NCBI GenBank assembly: GCA_000403275.2
Contig: KE159598.1
Location: 230,366 to 294,365 of the forward strand
Direction: 5' to 3'
Length of the DNA stretch: 64,000 nucleotides
DNA from: Lachnospiraceae bacterium 28-4
GTDB taxonomy: Bacteria; Bacillota; Clostridia; Lachnospirales; Lachnospiraceae
The position numbers and the translations under genes are program-made. The notes beneath the pieces are model-generated. The model had not been told where the DNA came from. It searched no databases and worked only from the letters and a program-made list of their open reading frames with translations. How positions within the stretch are numbered: position 1 is the stretch's first letter; the number at the start of each line of letters is the position of its first letter. Positions 44,780 through 53,200 of the stretch are shown in pieces.

Positions 44780-45988
44780 TCAGGAAGGTATCTTCATAAC
44801 GTATATCTTCATGTCGTGGTTTACATAGTTTGCTGCGTTTTCTGGATATCTGAATTTTACTCGTACTACATCTGCTCTGTATTGCACAACAGTTAAGACT
44901 TCTTCATACCAACTGCCATTATCATTTAGAATTAGTGATTTTATAAAACATGTATTTGTTACATTCCATGTTCCATCAGGCAGATGTACTGCTGATTCAT
45001 TGTTTACCCCAGACGGGGTTTTGCCTGTTAATACTGCAAATATAGGTAAATTGCTGTTTATCTCACTAATTTCGTTTTGCAAATTCTGTATTTGAGAATT
45101 TTTTTGCTGTATTATGCTATATAAAAATGCACTACTTGGAACTTTATTTGTGCTGTTTTCGTTGCTTTGCGATATATTGGAATTAAGGAAGAAGATACGG
45201 TTGGCTTCCGACTTGTTATAATAATCAGTCAAATCAATGTATGTATTTCCTAAAAATTCCCATCCGTTTGTATCGCCTGTTAAATTGATGTACTCATTAT
45301 AATGGTCGTGAGTGGAAGCATCCGTCTTTGGCACCAGGTATATCGTGTTAGTGTTTATGCCGGATGTGGGCAAAGAAGCAACGATTTGTTTTTGGATGGT
45401 ATTCTCAGCCTTATGCTCCGAGAGTTTCAAATCAGTATATTTTTTGGAATCCTGCAAATTTTTTTCATGGAGCAGGGCTGCCTCCGCTTTTCCGTAATAC
45501 TGCGTATCGTGGGAATGGGAGTCATCGGCGACGGAAGCGGTTCCGTCGGAAGAAACCCGGATGGAATCGCTTGGTTTGATGATCCCGGGGGCATTGTCGT
45601 CAGCGATTCCATAAGTCGTGTCGGTAAAGACGGCATGGGATGGGACGGATTTCCCAATGGTAAACCCGCTGTCCCTGACGGTATATCCGTTGCCGTCAAA
45701 GACGGGTATTCCGCCTGTGGTAACGGCGCCGGGGATGCCGTAGATTTGCTGCCGGTTTACGACTTTATCCAGTCCTATCTGCTGTTTGGTGACTTCATGG
45801 GGATTGTTCCTGCGTTCCGTATGCTCCTGTAAATTTTCATTGGTGGCAAAGTTACGGTCGGCATCCTGCAATTTTTTGATATTGCTGTCGATGATGTCCA
45901 TATTGGCGTTCGGCACTTTGATATCATACTTTTCCTCGCTTGTGGGTTTCCCCAATTTTAGATTTGTCGTTACGTTAATAAGGATCAC
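44780..45988 (-). CDS. Main tail fibre protein with exchangeable C-terminal tip
   Basis: A ~400-residue fibre: LKLGKPTSEEKYDIKVPNANMDIIDSNIKKLQ and NPHEVTKQQIGLDKVVN (typical fibre repeats), DDNAPGIIKPSDSIRVSSDG, a coiled coil (QQKNSQIQNLQNEISEINSNL) and then the tip PIFAVLTGKTP...VNHDMKIYVMKIPS. The site TAAATTGCTGTTTA at 45047-45060 codes the INSNL at the coil/tip border. The frame opens at GTG 45988, but that GTG is part of the AGGAGGTG ribosome site; an ATT at 45979, ~8 bases downstream, could be the real start. Overlaps the hub gene by 14 bases. Confidence 0.85.
   Translation of the reverse strand: MILINVTTNLKLGKPTSEEKYDIKVPNANMDIIDSNIKKLQDADRNFATNENLQEHTERRNNPHEVTKQQIGLDKVVNRQQIYGIPGAVTTGGIPVFDGNGYTVRDSGFTIGKSVPSHAVFTDTTYGIADDNAPGIIKPSDSIRVSSDGTASVADDSHSHDTQYYGKAEAALLHEKNLQDSKKYTDLKLSEHKAENTIQKQIVASLPTSGINTNTIYLVPKTDASTHDHYNEYINLTGDTNGWEFLGNTYIDLTDYYNKSEANRIFFLNSNISQSNENSTNKVPSSAFLYSIIQQKNSQIQNLQNEISEINSNLPIFAVLTGKTPSGVNNESAVHLPDGTWNVTNTCFIKSLILNDNGSWYEEVLTVVQYRADVVRVKFRYPENAANYVNHDMKIYVMKIPS
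45047..45060 (-). repeat. Crossover-like site 1 inside the fibre gene
   Basis: TAAATTGCTGTTTA at the boundary between coiled coil and tip. Sites 1 and 3 are inverted relative to one another and bracket tip 2 and the expressed tip. Confidence 0.8.
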
Positions 45989-47732
45989 CTCCTATGAGTT
46001 CGGTCAGTTTATGATGGGTATATTGGCTTAAGGTACCATGTTTATAGTTGGAGAGAGCGCGGTGGGTTCCCATTTCCCTGATGATGTCATCGTATAAGGG
46101 ATAAAATTTCATTAAAGACAGTGTGGAGGTCCATGTGCTGAAATCGTGGGATACTGACTGGATAATATATTGTTTCGGCGCGCTGGAACAGGAAGTTTGG
46201 TACAATACTTTCATGTTCACATCATAAAAAGGAACAAGATTTGTAGTTAAAGTAATGCTGTCCGTGAGCCTGGAATTTTTCCAGTTTTCCCATTTGGCGC
46301 GGGAGAGAGCCAGGGAATCGGAAGTAATATGGTCGTAATCGCCGCCTGTTTTTATATCAGGTATTTCTCCGAGTTTTTGCACGGTAAATGGGGAATTGGG
46401 GATGATTTCCAGTTCCACGGATTCACAGTTGTATTTTTTCTGGAAATATTTTTTGGAGTAACGGGGGCATATGGTTCCATCTTGGAACGTGTAATCGCTG
46501 CCGACAATGCCATCCGTGAGAACGTTCATTCCATGCGCCTGCCAATGGCCGAGGAGATAAGCATTGTATGTGGTTTGGCCTTCGGTTCGTTTGCTTTTTA
46601 TTTTGAAAACAAAGACAGCATCTTTTTCCAGGGCAAGGCGCGCGACAGGAGACTCCGTATTTTCGTCCAGAATAGGAATGGCCCCTAAATGATTGATATC
46701 CAGTTTGGGATTGGCGGCGTTTGCGGAAGGTATTTTTACGGCAACCGTATCGCCGTTATAGTAGGCCTCGTCGTATCCGTCGATGGAACAGTGGTATATA
46801 TTACTCTGATAGCTGCATTGTTCGGTATAGAAATCCGCTTCGATGACTTTTCCCCATACCTCGCATATATTTCTGACGGCCGTCATATCTATGCTGGTGT
46901 TTTCAGAGATATAGATCCTTTGAAGGAATTCGTTGCTGAAAATAATATCGTCTTTGTAACAGCTTGGGATCATACGGCATGTGAATACATTGTATTTATC
47001 AAAAAACATTTCATAATGGGGGTAAAGGTCGCGGAGTGTTTCCAGTATGGATAAAACGGTGCATCCGCTGGAGAACTCCAGGTCGTAGGGGATGGCGTTC
47101 CATAGGGGGTTCTGAACCCTGTAGTTTTTCCAGTCCTCGTTATTTTGGGGCAGCGCCTTATATTCGCCCATATCATCGACCATATAGCGGTCGATTCCTC
47201 CTGATTGTTTTAGAACGGAGATCACCGCCTCGCGTATAATATTGTGTTTGATGATTTCGCCGGTTTGCGCATTTTCCTCGTATGCGGGAATACGAGTGGT
47301 GAATGCGCCGATCTGTCCGTTTTTTGTTCCGTCCAATTTGGACATATAGTCACTGCATGTAATGGTCAGCTGATTTGTAGCTGCATCGTAGGAGCCGGAA
47401 GAACTGGTATATACATAGTGGCCGAGGGGATAATAAGTATATGTTCCGGTTCTTATGTCCATGACGCCCACATATATGCGAAGTTCTTTGTTTAACCAGA
47501 CAAGCCCTTCCTCCGTAATCCTTGTATTGTTGTTGTCATGGAGGGTCGGGATCAGAGAGGCAGAAAAGGTTCTTCGGATGGAAGAAGCGCTGTCGATGGA
47601 GGCAGTTCCTCCGATGACAACGCCTTTCAATGTGTCGAGTATTGTTTTTCCATCATCTTTTAAAACTTCGATTTTTAATAAAAAGTGCAATGGTTTTTGC
47701 AACATTAGTTTAAGATCTTTTGCTGTAATCAT
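45975..47732 (-). CDS. Phage tail hub / tail-lysin-like protein (DUF5048-like)
   Basis: A 585-residue protein: MITAKDLKLMLQKPLHFLLKIEVLKDDGKTILDTLKGVVIGGTASIDSASSIRRTFSASLIP, LRIYVGVMD...YYPLGHYVYTSSSGSYDAATNQLTITCSDYMSKLDG, the usual build of hub-like proteins of Gram-positive siphophages. It would form the base of the tail tube under the fibres. The ATG at 47732 overlaps the upstream stop (ATGA), better than ATG 47744. Confidence 0.8.
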   Translation of the reverse strand: MITAKDLKLMLQKPLHFLLKIEVLKDDGKTILDTLKGVVIGGTASIDSASSIRRTFSASLIPTLHDNNNTRITEEGLVWLNKELRIYVGVMDIRTGTYTYYPLGHYVYTSSSGSYDAATNQLTITCSDYMSKLDGTKNGQIGAFTTRIPAYEENAQTGEIIKHNIIREAVISVLKQSGGIDRYMVDDMGEYKALPQNNEDWKNYRVQNPLWNAIPYDLEFSSGCTVLSILETLRDLYPHYEMFFDKYNVFTCRMIPSCYKDDIIFSNEFLQRIYISENTSIDMTAVRNICEVWGKVIEADFYTEQCSYQSNIYHCSIDGYDEAYYNGDTVAVKIPSANAANPKLDINHLGAIPILDENTESPVARLALEKDAVFVFKIKSKRTEGQTTYNAYLLGHWQAHGMNVLTDGIVGSDYTFQDGTICPRYSKKYFQKKYNCESVELEIIPNSPFTVQKLGEIPDIKTGGDYDHITSDSLALSRAKWENWKNSRLTDSITLTTNLVPFYDVNMKVLYQTSCSSAPKQYIIQSVSHDFSTWTSTLSLMKFYPLYDDIIREMGTHRALSNYKHGTLSQYTHHKLTELIGGDPY

Positions 47733-48652
47733 TCGTTCCACCATTCCTCTTCCACATCGGACAGATTTGTATTGTATAAGTCGCGCTCGGATTCATAATT
47801 TCCGATTTCGGTCCATTCAAAAGAGATATCCCGGTTATTGTATGTGCCGTTGGCGGTATCCGTGGGATCGCCCGTTACAGCGGCCAGCCATATCCTTCCG
47901 TCAAAATGCTTTAATAATTTCGGCATTCCGTCGGCGAGGAAATCCATGATTTTTCGCTGATAGGGAACGCGGAGAGCGTCTGCAACGGAAAAGTCGCAAT
48001 GCTCCTCGTCCAGTTCGATGAATTTACCCTTACAATTCCCTTTGTCGTAATTGGCAAGGGTATTTCTGATATAGGAAGGGTATTTGTTATGGATAGTTTC
48101 ATTGACAGAAGAAGGGACTCTTCTCGTCGTATCGCAGAAACCGTCAGAGGACGGCGTACCAATGATGCAGTTTTTTTCCACGAGGAAAATATCATGAAAT
48201 TGCGAATCGACAAAAACAGTGTGATACAGCCCTTCCGTGCCATGTAAGACAGGGACTATGGCATATTCATATTCCACATGGGAAGCGTTGGTATAATCGT
48301 TTCCCTTGATGCCGTCTGAAAAATCTTCGAGCGCGTGGATTTCTTTTACGGCGATGGTGATCCATTGGAATTTGGATGTGTCCCTTCTTTTTACAATCAA
48401 ATGGGACACGGAATCTAAATTCCAGTCTACGTTACCGGCATTGGTGGAGTTGTTAAAATCAGCGTGGAAAATGGTATCAAAGTCCCATTCCCGAGGACAA
48501 TCCATGGATGGTTCCGAATTTGTTTCTTTTGTAATGTAGAGGCAGTCATAAAGGCCATTGCTGAGTTTTATATAGGTGAGGTTGTTCAGGTGGGTCGGAG
48601 TCAATGGGATCGTATCCTTAGTTGCTCCAAGGATGTTGTTGAGAAAAAACAT
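47729..48652 (-). CDS. Phage tail/baseplate protein (307 residues)
   Basis: MFFLNNILGATKDTIPLTPTHLNNLTYIKLSNGLYDCLYITKETN..., with IMDFLADGMPKLLKHFDGRIWLAAVTGDPTD near the C-terminus, text seen in tail proteins coded between distal-tail and hub proteins of Clostridial phages. AAGGAGGTGACAAC precedes the ATG. Exact role not known. Confidence 0.72.
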   Translation of the reverse strand: MFFLNNILGATKDTIPLTPTHLNNLTYIKLSNGLYDCLYITKETNSEPSMDCPREWDFDTIFHADFNNSTNAGNVDWNLDSVSHLIVKRRDTSKFQWITIAVKEIHALEDFSDGIKGNDYTNASHVEYEYAIVPVLHGTEGLYHTVFVDSQFHDIFLVEKNCIIGTPSSDGFCDTTRRVPSSVNETIHNKYPSYIRNTLANYDKGNCKGKFIELDEEHCDFSVADALRVPYQRKIMDFLADGMPKLLKHFDGRIWLAAVTGDPTDTANGTYNNRDISFEWTEIGNYESERDLYNTNLSDVEEEWWNE

Positions 48653-48664
48653 GTTGTCACCTCC

Positions 48665-49879
48665 TTAAATCCATAGATCATCTGTTTCCGTTTCGCCGGG
48701 TTCGCTGTCGGAAGCATGTATATTCATTCCTTCGCGGTTCACGGAGTAGGTAAATAAATTGGGCGCATCGATCCAGGAATCATATACTTCCAGTCCGCTG
48801 CCAGGCATTTGCTGCCCGTACCAGATGTTGTTTTCTTCCGTGAAATCGGGATCCACTAAAATCTCCAGCTGGTAAATATCATGGACGCGCCTGATCCAGA
48901 TACAGACCATATCCGTAGATTGAAAGGCGAGAGCGTCCGAATAGAGGATATAGTTATTCAGATGGTTGGGAACGGTGAGTTTGAAACGGGTTGTGCCATC
49001 TTCGTACAAAAAGGATTCTACTACAAGGGAATATTGCGTATTGCGCAGTTTCAGGATTGTAGCGGTCTGGTTCAGATACATGCCCCGTAATTTTAGCGTG
49101 AAATCATCTTCTATGACAAATCCCTCGTCATAATAGATTCCTTCTTCGTCATTTCGAAGGTCTATCATTCCGTTTTCGAAGCGGAAGGTTTTGCTGCCGT
49201 TATATTGTATAATTTTTATGTTGGTATGGTATTTGATATATCCGTGCAACGGATCATTTTCGGCATAGATGATGCCGTAAGTGGACGGCATTTTATAATC
49301 GGTATAGACTTCAATATAGCCGGTATCGATTTCCATGCCGTTTACGGTAATGCCATGGCATTTGAAGTAGTAAACGGTATGGTTGTCCAGTCCTTTGTAA
49401 GTATAGTTGATCTGGTCGCTGTTATATAAAGTGTCGCTTTCTTTGAGCAATGTTTTCGTTCCGTCATAAAGGGAAAAGCGGAAGGACTGAATATCTTCAT
49501 AATCTTCCTGCAGATAATATATTTGTGCCTTATAAGATGCAGTATGGATCGTCTGTCCGTTTTCCAAACCGTAGAAATAGAAGAGGGGGGTCTTAAAAGT
49601 CTGAAAGTATCGTTTGTCAGACAGGCCGCTCTCCAAATGATCCACATCGAACGTCTGAGATTGTGCGATCCATTGCTTCCCGTTTTTCAGTGTTCCGGCA
49701 GGAATTGTGTGGGAATGGGTAAATGTAGTAATTGTTTTATCGTAGATCTTTTCCATGGAATCGGCATTATAAATGATCAGCCGGTTTGCGTATGACTGGC
49801 TTCCATTCCATGTAAATCCGATTTCCTTATCCATTTCAGCATCAAAAGGAGTGATTTTATTTACTATCGGTTTTGCCAT
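48665..49879 (-). CDS. Distal-tail-like protein with fibronectin-type fold
   Basis: A 404-residue beta-rich protein: KITPFDAEMDKEIGFTWNGSQSYANRLIIYNADSMEKIYDKTI is a fibronectin-III-like module, then LKLRGMYLNQTATILKLRNTQYSLVV resembles a lectin-like sandwich. It is coded just after the tape measure region where distal-tail proteins lie. GGGAGGTGAACGAAT precedes ATG 49879. Confidence 0.72.
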   Translation of the reverse strand: MAKPIVNKITPFDAEMDKEIGFTWNGSQSYANRLIIYNADSMEKIYDKTITTFTHSHTIPAGTLKNGKQWIAQSQTFDVDHLESGLSDKRYFQTFKTPLFYFYGLENGQTIHTASYKAQIYYLQEDYEDIQSFRFSLYDGTKTLLKESDTLYNSDQINYTYKGLDNHTVYYFKCHGITVNGMEIDTGYIEVYTDYKMPSTYGIIYAENDPLHGYIKYHTNIKIIQYNGSKTFRFENGMIDLRNDEEGIYYDEGFVIEDDFTLKLRGMYLNQTATILKLRNTQYSLVVESFLYEDGTTRFKLTVPNHLNNYILYSDALAFQSTDMVCIWIRRVHDIYQLEILVDPDFTEENNIWYGQQMPGSGLEVYDSWIDAPNLFTYSVNREGMNIHASDSEPGETETDDLWI

Positions 49880-49917
49880 ATTCGTTCACCTCCCTTCGGT
49901 TCGTTTATTATTCAATT

Positions 49918-50196
49918 TTATTTCAATCCGCATATGTGCATATCCTCCAGTCTGCCGCAAGGAACCTTTACCCATACATATTGCCCGGTTTTTAAAGCGG
50001 CGTTGGGAATGGAACATTTTACTTTCCGTTCCGCGCCGGCATCATCCATAACAGTATAGGTAGAATCTTTGTTTATGCTTTTGACAGCCGATGCAAAAGT
50101 CCTGTCGTATTTGTGCTTATGATTTTTGATTGCGGCAGCTATTTGCCTTGCCAGCATACTTGCCGCTTTTATGTCTTCATTTAAGACTTCGTTCAT
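49918..50196 (-). CDS. Small tail protein (92 residues)
   Basis: MNEVLNEDIKAASMLARQIAAAIKNHKHKYDRTFASAVKSINKDSTYTVMDDAGAERKVKCSIPNAALKTGQYVWVKVPCGRLEDMHICGLK: a helical half and a small beta-barrel half that looks like an OB-type module. AAGGGAG precedes the ATG. Probably part of the tail tip; family not recognised. Confidence 0.72.
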   Translation of the reverse strand: MNEVLNEDIKAASMLARQIAAAIKNHKHKYDRTFASAVKSINKDSTYTVMDDAGAERKVKCSIPNAALKTGQYVWVKVPCGRLEDMHICGLK

Positions 50197-50265
50197 AAAA
50201 TCGGTTCTCCCTTCATGAAAAAGGACAGCAGCAATGTGCCATCCTTTTCCTTAATCAATCAGTAT

Positions 50266-53200
50266 TTATACTTTTTTAGCTTCCTGTAAAAGCATGTTTG
50301 GGAACCTTAACAGCAGTTCCCTGGATAAACTGTGGGCATCCTGTACTTCATGAAGGTGTATGTCGCCTATAGTTACCATAGTCTGGTGCATGGTATTGTT
50401 GTGGCTGATTGTTTCTATAACCCGGTCCATGGACTCAGTCGCCTTGAACATGGCAGCAGCCGGATCAATAAATGCGCCTTTGTTTTCTTTGAAATATGCT
50501 TCAAATTTCTGCTGTATCCGGTATAGTTCGTTATCTGGGGTAATTGGAAGTAAAACACGTCCATCCCTGGTTACAACTGTGTCTTCCACATGTGTATTGC
50601 CAAGTTCTTCCCCCTTATTGTTCATGATGTGTTTTGTCTGCTCTTCATTGAAAATGACTGTGCCTTTGGGCAAGCTGCCAAGTACCGGTTCCGTGGTAAG
50701 CTCCGCTGTTCCGTCAGGATATACGGTAAGCTCCGGCTGGCCGTATTCGGAACGCAAGGCATATTTCTCGTCATGTGCCAGCCCTTTGTATTTTCCCGTG
50801 CCTTCTGCAAATGCATGGCTGGCGGTGCCTTTCGCATGTGGGGAAACAACAATGGGATTTCTGGATACTGTGTTCCCGGATACGGAGCCTCCTGCCGCGG
50901 AAAGGGATGACTCTGCCGTCTTTGCAAGGGAATGCAATGCGCTTGCGGCAGCTTCGCATTTCTTCTGTATGATCTCCGCCATTTTTGTGACAAGATCAAT
51001 GATTTTGTCGCATATGGTCTGGATGGAGTTGTCGCCGTCCGTTGCAAAGTCGTTGAATGCCTTTAACCACGGGTCTTCCAGTTTTGCGTCAACGGCATCC
51101 CCGCCAGTCTGCATGATGTCTATAATGCTTCCCGGCTTGCCACCGGATGCGGAACCGCCGTCGGTGCTTCCGGCTTCCTGTTTTCCCCTGCCTTCCTTAT
51201 CCTCACTGTCCCCGCCTTCTACGCCGATGATTTCCGCAAGGCGTGTCCGCAGGTTCTCCCATGCAGGGATATATTTCTCGTTGATGACATCAATCTGCCC
51301 CGTAAAGTAACTATTTCCTGAATCCAATGCCGTCTTTAACTTGCCCATCTGCTCGTCAATGGATGACACTGCTTCTGAAATGGCAGATGCAAGCCCCAGA
51401 AAGCCGGTTCCCGCTGCTCCTTCCATCCCCTCCCCGCCAGGCATTGCGGCACCGTCCGTACTGGGCGCGGATGCAGAGCCGATGATGGAAGAGAAGTCGA
51501 TGTTTTTAAACTCGCCGCATTTCGATGCGATTTCACCGAATGCCTGTGCAATGTCCATTAGTTTCTGTGCATAGCCTTCCTCACCGATTTCAGGGAAGGT
51601 TATGCTGTTTAACAATGCAATGAGTTCGCCGATCAGGGTTTTCAGGTTCCCAAGCTCCGTATTCAGAGGAGCTATGCTTTGGGACATATTGCGGACGCTT
51701 TCCTGTATGCTTCCTGCGGCGGCAGATGCTTCGCCCGCACTTGTGGAAAGAGTGCTTGCGGATTCGCCGATACCGCCAATGCTTTCTTCCAGTCCTTCCA
51801 GGGTCACATTCCCAAGTTCTTCCAACGCGCCTTTTGTTGCATTAAGGTAGCTGATGGATTCCGTGCTGATGCCAGACAGTCTGGAGAGCTGCTCGAGTAC
51901 GCCGTCATTTCCACGGCTCATGTCGGCAAGGATGCCGATATAGGCGGTCTTTAGTTTTTCAAATTCTTCCTGCGAGCCGCTTAACAGGGCGTCCATGTTG
52001 ATGCCGAGTTCGGAAAGGCTTGCTTCCAACTGTGCGTTTTCAAGGAGGTCTGTCAATGCCTCGAATTGGGACTTGTAATCCTCCAGGCCTTTTACCATGG
52101 CGTCGTAATGCTTTTCCGTCTGGGCGATCAGCTGGTCATAATATTGATTGACCTGTTCCGCCTCTTTGTCCAGCAGGTCGATTCGTTCCTGGAGGATGTC
52201 CTTTTCTTCTTCCAGCCGATCGATTTCCTTTTCGATTTTGGAGATATTAATTTCCAGCTTTGCGTCTTCCACTTCCTGTTTGGCATCGCGGATGCCGGAA
52301 GTATCGGCTTCGTACACCATCTGGCCGTCTTTATAGACGAAGGAGGTTTTCTGGTTCTGCATGCGCTGGAGTTCATATTCCGCTTTCTGTAAATCGATGG
52401 CACGTTTACGTTCCCCGTTGGCGTCCTGCATGGCCTTGATTTCTTTTTCCCTGGCGTCTATCTGTGCCTCAATGCCCTCGATCTCGTGTTCATACTGTTC
52501 CTTTTGAGCCTCTATCGCTTCCAGGCGTGCATCGCGCTCCGCCTCCAGGGCGGATACGGCGGCATCCTTTTGGCTGTTGACTGCGTCTATGCGCTTGTCA
52601 ATCTGCTTTGTAATATAGCTGAAAGCGGATTCGTAGAGGGATTTCATGCCTTCCAGGTATTGATGCTCGTATTTCTCGTATTCTTTTAAATATTTCTCTT
52701 TATCTCGAAAATATTTTAGGTAGAGTCTGCGGAGTGCATCCAGGTATTGTTTTTCCGTGATTTTCCCACGGTCTTTTAGATCATCAAGGTCTTTTAGTTC
52801 CTTTTCGAATGCTTCGAGATATGCGTCTGCTGCTTCCTTGCCCGCGCTCCCTGCGGATTTGGAACCGCCGCCTATATTTCCGAAATCAACTTGTACATTA
52901 TTTATAGCATTGTTTACTTCGTCTACAAGCATCTGGTAATCGCTGTCCGTAAATGACGTATGTGCTTTTGCATTCTGGTCTTCCATATGTGCGATTTTTG
53001 CAGCGATTGCAGTCTGTCCATACGCTGTTGCAAGTTCCTTCAGCTTTTCTATCTTCCCGCTTACGTCAAGCCCCTGTGCGTTGAACACCTGTTCTGCGGC
53101 AACTAATTGGAAGAGATAAGTTTTTGCAACTTCAGAAGCCCCTGCCTGGTTAAGGAATGCATCTGCATCATCCGCCGTCACATTGGCAAGTTCTTTGCCT

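Noticed and set aside
46329..47054. Two + strand frames of ~120 codons opposite the hub gene
   Set aside because: Antisense shadows; the minus-strand hub protein is continuous and has family features.
50360..51310. 316-codon + strand frame opposite the tape measure gene
   Set aside because: Shadow of the GC-rich coding strand, with Ser/Pro-rich text and no ribosome site.
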